This document shows positions 1 through 6,499 of a stretch of DNA of 12,250 nucleotides, one piece after another. Position 1 is the stretch's first letter. Every line of letters begins with the position of its first letter. The notes below the pieces were generated by a model that saw nothing but the letters and a program-made list of their open reading frames with translations, was not told where the DNA came from and ran no database searches. The stretch is from the NCBI GenBank assembly GCA_009923475.1, contig RFTM01000016.1, positions 1-12,250 on the forward strand, read 5' to 3'. Source of the stretch: Gammaproteobacteria bacterium. GTDB lineage: Bacteria > Pseudomonadota > Gammaproteobacteria > Steroidobacterales > Steroidobacteraceae. The translations under genes and the position numbers were made by a program.

Positions 1-857
1 TCCTCGGCGAGGGTCGCCGGGTAGAGCGCGCAGAGCGGCGCCTGCGGCGGCAGTTCCCAGTCCGGCAGCACGCGCTTGAGCTTCTGCGCGAGCAGCCCGC
101 CGCGGCACAGGAAGCCGGGCAGCAGGCCGATGCCGAGGCCCGCCGCGACCGAGGCGTGCAGCAGCGCCGGGTCGTTGACCGCGAGCTTGGGCCGCAGCGT
201 GATCTCGGCGCGGCGGCTGCCGTGGACCAGGCGCAGCACGAACAGCGGCCCCGCGACAGACTCCGGCGTCAGCAGGTCGAAGCGGTCGAGGTCCTCCGGG
301 GCGGCCGGCGTGCCGGCTTTCTGCAGGTAGGCGGGCGTGGCGCAGAGGATCGCAGGCGGCGCACCGAGCACCCGGCAGACGGTGTCCGGCATCGCCCCGT
401 CGGCCGGCGGCGGAGGTGGCTCGGCGGCCCGCAGCACCACGTCATGTCCGGCGAGGGTGTCCGCGGCCGCCTCGCCGAGTTCCACCTCCAGCGGGATGTG
501 CGGGTGTCGCTCGAGGAAGCGCGGCACCAACGGGGCCAACAGCACCCGACCGTAGGTGGAGTCCGCGAGCACGCGCAGCGGCCCCTCACGGCTCGCCGCG
601 AGCTCGACGGCGCGCTGCCGCACCTGCTCCGAGGCCTCGAGGATGGCGCGGCACTGCGGCAGCAATTGCTCCCCCGCCGGGGTCAGCGTCAGCCGCCGCG
701 TGGTGCGGGTCATGAGGGTCAGGCCCAGCTCCGATTCGAGTTCGGCGATGGCGCGGCTCACACCCGCCTTCGGCACCTTGAGCGCCCGCGCGGCGGCGGT
801 GAAACCGTTCAGGTCGACCACCTTGGCGAAGACGGCCATACGGGCGGCAGTCCACAT
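1..857 (-). CDS. LysR-family transcriptional regulator (CrgA-like), 3' end outside window
   Basis: This is a DNA-binding regulator. About 285 codons are open from the ATG at 857 to the left edge, so only the last few residues of a typical LysR protein (about 300 aa) are missing. The N-terminus holds the winged helix-turn-helix: NGFTAAARAL, then VPKAGVSRAIAELE as recognition helix, then RTTRRLTLTPAG, the wing sequence typical of the CrgA-like branch. The C-terminal part is a periplasmic-binding-protein-like effector domain, including AGLGIGLLPGF near its end. It is transcribed divergently from the DUF1838/Rossmann/nitrilase operon at 1008, 150 bp away, the usual arrangement for a LysR controlling its neighbour. 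The effector cannot be read from the sequence. The ribosome binding site before the ATG is weak; Met7 (839) is an alternative start. Family assignment is firm; target and ligand are inference. Confidence 0.93.
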   Translation of the reverse strand, partial: MWTAARMAVFAKVVDLNGFTAAARALKVPKAGVSRAIAELESELGLTLMTRTTRRLTLTPAGEQLLPQCRAILEASEQVRQRAVELAASREGPLRVLADSTYGRVLLAPLVPRFLERHPHIPLEVELGEAAADTLAGHDVVLRAAEPPPPPADGAMPDTVCRVLGAPPAILCATPAYLQKAGTPAAPEDLDRFDLLTPESVAGPLFVLRLVHGSRRAEITLRPKLAVNDPALLHASVAAGLGIGLLPGFLCRGGLLAQKLKRVLPDWELPPQAPLCALYPATLAE

Positions 858-897
858 TTGAGACACGGGTGAGCCCTCGAAAGCGGGAAGTAGCCTG

Positions 898-926
898 ATT
901 GTTGCACCGGCGAGGCAAAAAGCCAA
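898..926 (-). promoter_or_regulatory. Candidate promoter of the LysR gene
   Basis: On the minus strand, TTGGCT (921-926) and AACAAT (898-903) are separated by exactly 17 bp. Each matches the sigma-70 consensus at four of six positions. The resulting leader to the ATG at 857 would be about 30-35 nt. The match is moderate and read by eye. Confidence 0.35.
902..918. promoter_or_regulatory. Possible LysR operator (TTGC-N9-GCAA dyad)
   Basis: TTGC at 902-905 and GCAA at 915-918 form a small dyad inside the divergent lysR/DUF1838 intergenic region, overlapping the candidate lysR -10 box. LysR proteins usually bind imperfect dyads here and repress their own gene. The spacing is not the textbook T-N11-A, so this is only a candidate. 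Confidence 0.25.
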
Positions 927-994
927 GCGGCGTACCTCTCGCCGGCGCCGCATCGACGCACCGCGCGGCGGTCACCCGGCCGGACCGCTTGCCG

Positions 995-1000
995 TACACT
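995..1000 (+). promoter_or_regulatory. Candidate -10 box of the Tat operon, possibly leaderless
   Basis: TACACT lies only 7 nt upstream of the ATG at 1008. A transcript starting at the usual distance from this box would begin at or next to the start codon. No good -35 is visible 17 bp upstream (tcaccc), which would fit activation by the divergent LysR. No Shine-Dalgarno sequence precedes the ATG. Confidence 0.35.
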
Positions 1001-1007
1001 CCAGACG

Positions 1008-1913
1008 ATGGGACCCCGGACGTCGGTCGCGCCGCCCCCCGCCCTCACCCGCCGCGACTGCTTGGTCGGGGGCGGACTGTTGGCCGCCGCGTCAGTCGCC
1101 GGCGTGCCACGGGACGCGGCCGCAGCGTCGGCGAGCGACGGCCTTGCCGGTCTCCCGGTCACGGACCCCGCCTTCAACACCCGTCTCATCGGTCGCCTGC
1201 AGGGCGACCTCTCCGGGCGGCAACGCTGGATCCACAACCCCGGCTTCGTGTTCGCCACCGTGCCCGGCCAAGGCCTCGCGCCCGCCGAGTTCGGTCGATT
1301 GCTGTACCGCGTCGAGGGCTTCACCTCGCGCATCTCGCGGCTGCTGCCGGACGGCAGCGTCGAAGAGCGCTCCCACAGCTGGATGTTCTACCGGCACCCG
1401 GACGAGGACCGCTGGCTCGAACGCTTCGACAACCCCTGGACCGGCGAGAACCTCGAGGTGCCGAAGTACCGCGGCGGTACATCGCACTCCTGGCTGCGGC
1501 CCGCCACGGGCACCGACGTGGACGGCGCCACGGTCGCCCTCGAGAGCACCGGCATCGGCGCACCGGTGCGTCTCGCTTGGCGCGCGCACGGCGGGCAGGT
1601 CTGGTTGTCGCGGCACACGGCGAGCCGCGTCCGCACGCCCGCCGGCGCGGTGCGCAACGAGTTCTCCATCGATGCCTGGGTCTGCGGGCTGGACGCTCTG
1701 CGCGATGAGCGCCTGAGCCACCTGCCCGCGACCTACACCTGGACGAGCCAGGCAGAGTGGCAGCCCTGGCTGCGCATGGACGGACGGCCCGGCGGCCTGC
1801 TGTGGCGGATCGAGAGCGCGGTGCTCGACGATCCCGGCCAGCTGCCCGCGGCTTTCGTCGCGCGCATGCGGGAAGTGCTGCCCGGAAAGCTCGAGGAAAC
1901 GCTGCGATGGTGA
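1008..1913 (+). CDS. DUF1838 family protein with Tat-type signal (copy 1)
   Basis: A 301-residue protein of the DUF1838 family, whose biochemical role is not established as far as I know. The N-terminus TRRDCLVGGGLLAAA (from residue 14) followed by small residues and an Ala-rich stretch near 37-41 looks like a twin-arginine signal, so export to the periplasm is likely. Family landmarks are NPWTGE at 142-147, a Trp/His-rich patch around SHSWMFYRH (122-130), and PWLRMDGRPG (253-262). The same landmarks recur in the second DUF1838 protein at 8016. It is the first gene of a three-gene operon; its stop overlaps the next ATG by 7 nt. The longer alternative frame at 899-1708 is a shadow: it has no signal, motif or ribosome binding site. 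Family call is good; any enzymatic role would be guesswork. Confidence 0.88.
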   Translation: MGPRTSVAPPPALTRRDCLVGGGLLAAASVAGVPRDAAAASASDGLAGLPVTDPAFNTRLIGRLQGDLSGRQRWIHNPGFVFATVPGQGLAPAEFGRLLYRVEGFTSRISRLLPDGSVEERSHSWMFYRHPDEDRWLERFDNPWTGENLEVPKYRGGTSHSWLRPATGTDVDGATVALESTGIGAPVRLAWRAHGGQVWLSRHTASRVRTPAGAVRNEFSIDAWVCGLDALRDERLSHLPATYTWTSQAEWQPWLRMDGRPGGLLWRIESAVLDDPGQLPAAFVARMREVLPGKLEETLRW

Positions 1914-2677
1914 ACCGACGGACCTTCACGCTGAAGCTCGCGCTCGCCATCGCGGCCGCGGCGATGACCGCCGCTGCGACGGCCGCCGCAGCCCAGACCG
2001 CCGCCGGCGGACGCACCGCCGCCGGCGCAAGACCCCGCCGCGCGGTGATCGTGTTCGGCGGCTCCGGACAGCTCGGCTCGGAGATCGTGCGCGCCCTGCT
2101 CGGCGCCGGGCACGACGTCACGGTGTTCATCCGCCCGAGTTCCAGCCGCGAACGGATCGCCGGCCTGCCGGTGACGCTCGTCGAGGGCGATGTCACCGTC
2201 GAGGCCGATGTCGAGCGCGCGCTCAAGGCCCGCCGCTACGACGTGGTGGTCGATGCGCTCGGCCGCAGCGGCGCCGATGTGGGTTTCTTCGCGATCAGCG
2301 GTCCGCACATCGCGCGCTGGGCGGCCGCCACCGGCGTGCGGCAGATCGTGCTGCACAGTTCGGTAGGCGTCGGCGCGAGCCGCGAAGCCTATCCCGCAGA
2401 GCTGTTGCCGCGCATGGAGCGCCTCTTCGCCGCCAAGCAGGTCGGCGAAGAGGCCGTGATCGCCTCGGGCGTCACCTACACCATCATCCGCAACGCCGTG
2501 CTGCGCGATCCGCCGGAGGGCACCTCCGAGCACGCGCGGCTGGTGCACGACGAGAAGGTCTACGGCACGGTGTCACGCCGCGGCCTCGCGCGCCTCACGC
2601 TCGGCTGCGTCGACGAACCCGACTGCGCCGACAAGATCTTCCACGCCATCGACGACACACTGCCGGTGTTCCGCTGA
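1907..2677 (+). CDS. Tat-exported NAD(P)-binding Rossmann (NmrA/atypical SDR-like) protein
   Basis: A 256-residue protein with a dinucleotide-binding fold. After an N-terminal NRRTFTLK and a hydrophobic Ala-rich segment (residues 3-30, a plausible twin-arginine signal), the Rossmann core opens with VIVFGGSGQLG (GxxGxxG at 51-57). It continues with VTLVEGDVT (89-97), typical of the NAD(P)H-binding/NmrA-like atypical SDRs, and LHSSVGVG (149-156). A classical YxxxK catalytic pair is not obvious; Lys177 sits near the usual place. The start at 1907 is chosen because GAGGAA (1893-1898) lies 8 nt upstream and because it overlaps the preceding stop, implying translational coupling; an upstream extension to 1757 would lie inside the preceding gene. 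It could be an oxidoreductase or a nucleotide-sensing protein. Export of a Rossmann protein implies it folds with cofactor before Tat transport (inference). Confidence 0.87.
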   Translation: MVNRRTFTLKLALAIAAAAMTAAATAAAAQTAAGGRTAAGARPRRAVIVFGGSGQLGSEIVRALLGAGHDVTVFIRPSSSRERIAGLPVTLVEGDVTVEADVERALKARRYDVVVDALGRSGADVGFFAISGPHIARWAAATGVRQIVLHSSVGVGASREAYPAELLPRMERLFAAKQVGEEAVIASGVTYTIIRNAVLRDPPEGTSEHARLVHDEKVYGTVSRRGLARLTLGCVDEPDCADKIFHAIDDTLPVFR

Positions 2678-2706
2678 GACCACCGCCCGAAGCAGAGGAG
2701 ACGCCC

Positions 2707-3924
2707 ATGCCCCGCAAACCCCGCATCACCGCGCCCGACGGCCGCACGACGCTCGGCGAGGAGCTCTCGCGCCGCGGATTCCTCACCGGCGCCGGCGGGG
2801 CGCTGGGCGCCGGACTCGCCCTCGGCGCCGCCACCGCAGTCACGGCACCGACGGCCGAGGCGGCGATGGGCAAGGGCCCGGATGCGCTGGCCGTGAGCCG
2901 CGACGGCACCTACGCCACCATGCCGCTCGCCAAGGACATGATCCGCCTCGGGGTGATGCAGACCCGCGTGCGGCCGGTCGACGCAAAGAGCCCCGAGAAA
3001 GGCCGCCGCGAGAACCTCGACCACATGCTGGGGCTCATCGCCAACGCGCAGGAGTGGAACCCGCCGTCGGACATACTGTTCTTCCACGAATTCCCGATCA
3101 CCGGCTTCAGCTACGACTGGGACCGCAAGGACATCCTGCGCCTCGCCATCGAGCTGCCGGGGTCCGAGACCGAGGAGCTCGGCGCGGCGGCGCGCAAGTA
3201 CGGCTGCTACATCGTGTTCGGCTCGTACGCCCGCGACAAAGATTGGCCGGGCCACGTGCTGTCGGTGACCACGATCATCGGGCCGGACGGCCGCATCCTC
3301 GACAAGCACTGGAAGGTGCGCAACATCATGGGCGCGTTCCGCATCGGCCAGGCGCCGATCGAGCTGATGACCAGCACCATCTACAACAACCTCGACCGCT
3401 ACATCGAGATGTACGGCGCCGATGCCGTGATCCCGGTGACGCGCACGCCGCTCGGCAACCTCAGCACCGGCGCGATGCAGCGCGAGCCCGAGCTCTTCCG
3501 AGCCATGGCGCTGAAAGGCGCCGAGATCATCCTGCGCACCGCCACCGGCAGCTTCATCCCCGCCGACATCCAGTCGACCGCCGTCACCAACCGCGTGTAC
3601 ACCGCGGTCTGCAACAACGCCGTGTCGCCGGGCAACCAGTTCTTCGAAGAGACCGGCGGCTCGGGCGGCAGCGCCATCTACGACCCGAACGGCACCCCCG
3701 TCGCGATGGCGCGCAACGAGTTCGAGCAGCTGGTCGCGGCCAACATCCCGATCAAGGCGTTCCGCGCGACGCACCGGCCGCCCGACTTCGCCTGGGACCT
3801 CTACGCGCCGGTGTACGCGCAGCACGTGCGCAAATACCCGCCGAACAAGTTCGCGGGCAAGCTGCCCGCCGACCTGCGCGAGGCGGGCAAGTGGCTGAAC
3901 GACCCGAAGAACGTCAACTGGTGA
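2707..3924 (+). CDS. Tat-exported nitrilase-superfamily protein lacking the catalytic Cys
   Basis: A 405-residue carbon-nitrogen hydrolase family protein. It has a twin-arginine motif SRRGFLTGAGG (21-31), a hydrophobic stretch, and a likely cleavage near residue 52. Of the family's Glu-Lys-Cys triad, Glu128 (LFFHEFPITGF) and Lys203 (LDKHWKVRN) are present. The nucleophile segment reads GNLSTGAMQREPELFRAMALK (start 250); aligned on PEL.RA.AL.GAE, the position normally Cys is Gly255 (codon 3469-3471). The layout after this segment (GAEIILRTATGSFIPAD) recalls aliphatic amidases/formamidases. The only cysteines are at about 167 and 302, neither at the nucleophile site. Classic nitrilase or amidase chemistry is therefore doubtful; it may be a pseudoenzyme, binding protein or use another nucleophile. 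The start has a strong GAGGAG (2695-2700). It lies 29 nt after the Rossmann gene, last in the operon, and its end overlaps the convergent protease gene by 11 nt. Confidence 0.9.
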   Translation: MPRKPRITAPDGRTTLGEELSRRGFLTGAGGALGAGLALGAATAVTAPTAEAAMGKGPDALAVSRDGTYATMPLAKDMIRLGVMQTRVRPVDAKSPEKGRRENLDHMLGLIANAQEWNPPSDILFFHEFPITGFSYDWDRKDILRLAIELPGSETEELGAAARKYGCYIVFGSYARDKDWPGHVLSVTTIIGPDGRILDKHWKVRNIMGAFRIGQAPIELMTSTIYNNLDRYIEMYGADAVIPVTRTPLGNLSTGAMQREPELFRAMALKGAEIILRTATGSFIPADIQSTAVTNRVYTAVCNNAVSPGNQFFEETGGSGGSAIYDPNGTPVAMARNEFEQLVAANIPIKAFRATHRPPDFAWDLYAPVYAQHVRKYPPNKFAGKLPADLREAGKWLNDPKNVNW

Positions 3925-4771
3925 CGCCGCGCCGCCGATAGACCGTGTGCATCATGCCGCCCGTGATGAGGTTCCAGCCCACGTGCAGCACGATCGCCGG
4001 CCAGACGCTGCCGCTGAGGAACATCAGCGCGGCGGCGACCAGTCCGAACACCGTGGTCCAGAACATCACCGCCCTGCCCTGCCAGGAGTGGGCGATGCCG
4101 AAGAGCAGCGCCGACAGCGCCGCCGCAGGCCATGCGGTCGCGGCGGCATCGGCACCGGCGATGGCGCCCCACAGCAGCGCGAACCCGCCCGGCACCGCGA
4201 GACGGTAGGCGACCTCCTCGGCGCTCGAGGTCAGCACGGCCATCGCGCGGAAACGCCGCAGTTCGCCGAGGCTGCGCGGCGCGATCAGGCTCGCGCCGTG
4301 GCGATACACCGCACGCAGCCAGGCGCGGGCGCGCCGGTCGACCGTCAGCCGACGGCCCCAGCGCAGCAGCGCGACCAGGATCAGCGCGACCACGACCCAG
4401 GCGGACAGCGCCTCCGGCCCGTCGGGCCAGGCGAAAGCGGACCAGTCGAAGGGCGCCGCATTGCCCTGCGCCACCCACAGCGCGAGCGGACCCAGCACCA
4501 GCCATTGCAGCGCCGCCTGCGCGTAGGTCTTGGAGCGCGGCAGCGAGGATGACGAGAGCTTGCCTTCGCGCAGCATCCTGCGCTGCATCGAGCCGAGCGG
4601 CAGCAGGGCGAGCGTGACCAGCACCAGCACGGACCAGCCGATGAGGCGCCCCGACCCGTCGGCGTGGAGGATCAGCCAGGCGAAGGCCGCGCCGGACAGC
4701 AGGCCTGAAAGCATCGGCAGGACGAGCCGGCGCGGCGAGGAGGGAGGCGTGCCGGAGGACGGGTCTGGCAT
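3914..4771 (-). CDS. CPBP-family intramembrane protease (CAAX/Abi type)
   Basis: A 285-residue polytopic membrane protein. The family signature is present: EEVAYR (Glu185, Glu186, Arg190), FGIAH (His228) and HVGWN (His263, Asn267), the residues forming the metal/glutamate active site of CPBP proteases. Membrane segments lie around 18-35, 44-60, 86-101, 122-136, 190-207, 218-228, 238-252 and 257-270. Members include prenyl-protein endopeptidases and proteins tied to bacteriocin self-immunity; the substrate here is unknown. It follows the arsenite permease by 47 nt on the same strand, so co-transcription is likely but a role in arsenic resistance is unproven. The ATG at 4771 has no good ribosome binding site; an in-frame GTG at 4786 is an alternative. 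The reading frame stays open far upstream (to 6274), but that part is antisense-frame noise over the ars genes. Confidence 0.88.
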   Translation of the reverse strand: MPDPSSGTPPSSPRRLVLPMLSGLLSGAAFAWLILHADGSGRLIGWSVLVLVTLALLPLGSMQRRMLREGKLSSSSLPRSKTYAQAALQWLVLGPLALWVAQGNAAPFDWSAFAWPDGPEALSAWVVVALILVALLRWGRRLTVDRRARAWLRAVYRHGASLIAPRSLGELRRFRAMAVLTSSAEEVAYRLAVPGGFALLWGAIAGADAAATAWPAAALSALLFGIAHSWQGRAVMFWTTVFGLVAAALMFLSGSVWPAIVLHVGWNLITGGMMHTVYRRRGVTS

Positions 4772-4818
4772 GGGCGGATGATGCACCAAGCGTCGCAGTG
4801 CGGGGACGTTGTGCAGCG

Positions 4819-5844
4819 CTATCCCGGCGCCCGCCCGTACCAGCCCCGCGTGCGCTCGACGATGGCGACCACCGACAGCATCACCGGCACCTCGACCAGC
4901 ACGCCGACCACGGTGGCGAGGGCGGCGCCCGAGCCGAGGCCGAAGAGGCTGATGGCGGCGGCCACCGCGAGCTCGAAGAAATTGCTCGCGCCGATCAGCG
5001 CCGAGGGGCCCGCCACCGCATGCGTCTCGCCGACGGCGCGGTTCAGCAGGTAGGCGAGACCGGAATTGAAGTAGACCTGCAGCAGGATCGGCACCGCGAG
5101 CAGCGCGATGACGACCGGCTGCGCGACGATGCGCCCGCCCTGGAACGCGAACAGCAGCACCAGCGTGGCGAGCAGCGCGACGAGGCCCACCGGGCCGAGC
5201 GCGCGCAGCGCGGCCTCCAGACGCCCCGGCCCCGCCGCGAGCAGCCGGCGGCGCCAGAGCTGCGCGACCACCACCGGCACCACGATGTAGAGCAGCGCCG
5301 ACAGCAGCAGGGTCGGCCAGGGCACCGCGATCGACGCCAAGCCCAGCAGCAAGGCCACGAGCGGCGCGAACGCGAACACCATGATGAGGTCGTTGATCGC
5401 CACCTGCGACAGCGTGAAGAGCGGATCGCCGCGACAGAGGCCGCTCCACACGAACACCATCGCGGTGCAGGGCGCGGCAGCGAGCAGTATCAGGCCCGCG
5501 ATGTAGGAGTCGATCTGGTCCGCGGGCAACCATGGCCGGAACAGGTGACCGATGAAGAACGCGCCGAGCAGCGCCATCGAGAACGGCTTCACGGCCCAGT
5601 TCACGAAGAGCGTCACGCCGATGCCGCGCCAGTGACGGCGCACCTCGCCGAGCGCGCCGAAGTCCACCCGCAACAGCATCGGCACGATCATCGCCCACAC
5701 CAGCACCGCCACCGGCAGGTTGACCTGCGCGATCTCGGCCGCAGCGATCGCCGCGAAGACCGACGGGAAGGCCTGGCCGAGCAGGATGCCGACGACGATG
5801 CAGGCCGCGACCCAGACGGACAGCCAGCGCTCGAAGGTGGACAT
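4819..5844 (-). CDS. acr3: ACR3-family arsenite efflux permease
   Basis: A 341-residue inner-membrane transporter with about ten hydrophobic segments, of the BASS/ACR3 superfamily. It extrudes arsenite (and possibly antimonite) using the membrane potential. Diagnostic residues are visible: Cys126 in LAAAPCTAMVFVWS, matching the essential ACR3 cysteine, and Glu291 in GASNFFELAVAAA, matching the conserved late-helix glutamate. NWAVKPF (82-88) and the QVAINDLIM stretch (147-155) are also typical. Length is normal for bacterial ACR3. Its ATG overlaps the arsC stop by one base (TGATG), so the two are translationally coupled: ArsC supplies the arsenite that this protein exports. The name arsB is often applied to such genes, but the sequence is ACR3-type, not the 12-helix ArsB. 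Confidence 0.95.
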   Translation of the reverse strand: MSTFERWLSVWVAACIVVGILLGQAFPSVFAAIAAAEIAQVNLPVAVLVWAMIVPMLLRVDFGALGEVRRHWRGIGVTLFVNWAVKPFSMALLGAFFIGHLFRPWLPADQIDSYIAGLILLAAAPCTAMVFVWSGLCRGDPLFTLSQVAINDLIMVFAFAPLVALLLGLASIAVPWPTLLLSALLYIVVPVVVAQLWRRRLLAAGPGRLEAALRALGPVGLVALLATLVLLFAFQGGRIVAQPVVIALLAVPILLQVYFNSGLAYLLNRAVGETHAVAGPSALIGASNFFELAVAAAISLFGLGSGAALATVVGVLVEVPVMLSVVAIVERTRGWYGRAPG

Positions 5845-6389
5845 CAGGCCCCCGCGGCGGCGGCGTGATCACGGCCGATGGCATCGAGCGCCCGCTGCAG
5901 CGCCGCGCGCTCCATCGTCTCGAGGGGCAGCGCCGCGAATTCTTTGACCCGCGCCTCGAGCTCGCGGTAGGCGCGCAGGAACGCGGCGTCCTGCGCCGCG
6001 CCGGCGGGCTCCACCGCCGCCGGATCGTCGATGCCCCAGTGCGCGCGCAGCGGCGCACCGGGCCACACCGGGCAGGTCTCGCCCGCCGCGTTGCCGCAGA
6101 CCGTGAACACGAAGTCGATGGGCGGCGCGCCGGGCGCGGCGAACTCGTCCCAGGACTTGCTGCGCAGGCCTGCGGTCGGGAACCCGAGCTGCGTGAGCAG
6201 CGTGAGCGCCGCCGGGTGCGGTCGCCCCTTCGGCCGACTGCCGGCGCTGTAGCCCCGGAACCGTACCCGGCCATCGGCCGTACGCCCCCAGCGTTCGATC
6301 AGCGCCTCGCCCAAGATGCTCCGCGCCGAATTGCCGGTGCAGAGGATGAGGACGTTGTAAGGGCGGTCAGTGCGCGTCGAGGTCGTCAT
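5844..6389 (-). CDS. arsC: Arsenate reductase, low-molecular-weight phosphatase (thioredoxin) type
   Basis: A 181-residue cytoplasmic enzyme that reduces arsenate to arsenite. The phosphatase P-loop CTGNSARS (Cys17-Ser24) follows the first beta strand. Further family marks are FRGYSAGS (44-51), a second cysteine pair at Cys98 and Cys106 (TVCGNAAGETC) for the disulfide relay, and the HWGIDDP loop. Cys98-Cys106 are eight apart, one more than the Cys82-Cys89 pair of the Staphylococcus aureus pI258 enzyme, but this spacing suits the proteobacterial branch. The C-terminal helix (about 140-175) is longer than in the minimal family. It is first in the ars operon, coupled to acr3. No strong ribosome binding site precedes the ATG at 6389. 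No ArsR-type regulator is in the window, so control may come from elsewhere or from the divergent PadR (speculative). Confidence 0.94.
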   Translation of the reverse strand: MTTSTRTDRPYNVLILCTGNSARSILGEALIERWGRTADGRVRFRGYSAGSRPKGRPHPAALTLLTQLGFPTAGLRSKSWDEFAAPGAPPIDFVFTVCGNAAGETCPVWPGAPLRAHWGIDDPAAVEPAGAAQDAAFLRAYRELEARVKEFAALPLETMERAALQRALDAIGRDHAAAAGA

Positions 6390-6405
6390 TTCGGCGAAGT
6401 TACCA

Positions 6406-6427
6406 TCACGAAGCGACGATTTCGTGA
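6406..6427. promoter_or_regulatory. Inverted repeat upstream of arsC, candidate operator
   Basis: TCACGAA (6406-6412) and TTCGTGA (6421-6427) are perfect 7-bp reverse complements separated by 8 nt. The repeat ends 17 nt upstream of the arsC ATG (on the minus strand), where an operator or promoter would sit. I could not find a convincing sigma-70 promoter for arsC overlapping it. Confidence 0.45.
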
Positions 6428-6463
6428 ATTTCCGCGCCCTTACAGGAACCTTCTCTTTACTAG

Positions 6464-6492
6464 TTGACTTACTGTACTGTGTGTTCTACAGT
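6464..6492 (+). promoter_or_regulatory. Strong sigma-70 promoter of the PadR gene
   Basis: TTGACT (6464-6469) and TACAGT (6487-6492) are separated by exactly 17 bp, in an AT-rich pocket unlike the rest of the window. The expected transcription start falls at about 6499-6500, coinciding with the ATG at 6500, so the mRNA may be leaderless. Confidence 0.75.
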
Positions 6493-6494
6493 AC
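6474..6494. promoter_or_regulatory. Perfect inverted repeat over the -10 box, probable PadR operator
   Basis: GTACTGT (6474-6480) and ACAGTAC (6488-6494) are perfect 7-bp arms with a 7-nt spacer, covering the spacer and -10 of the padR promoter. The left arm is part of a short direct repeat (TACTG twice, 6470-6479). PadR proteins bind such dyads and usually repress their own operon; assignment to this PadR is inference from position. Confidence 0.6.
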
Positions 6495-6499
6495 CGCTC

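Noticed and set aside
2560..3825. 421-codon open frame antisense to the nitrilase-like gene
   Set aside because: Its protein is Val/Arg/Ala/His-rich, the typical mirror image of a GC-rich gene; the plus-strand protein has clear family motifs, a Tat signal and a ribosome binding site.
4798..5868. 356-codon plus-strand open frame antisense to acr3
   Set aside because: Gln/His/Arg-rich shadow sequence with no domain; the minus strand encodes an unmistakable ACR3 transporter.
4772..6274. Upstream part of a 786-codon open frame on the minus strand that continues into the CPBP protease gene
   Set aside because: It overlaps acr3 and arsC in another frame on the same strand, is Arg/Ala-rich low-complexity sequence, and has no motif. 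Only the part from 4771 down is a recognisable protein.
6464..6499. Upstream start for PadR at the ATG at 6464
   Set aside because: That ATG lies in the promoter -35 hexamer region and the added twelve residues are unlike PadR N-termini.
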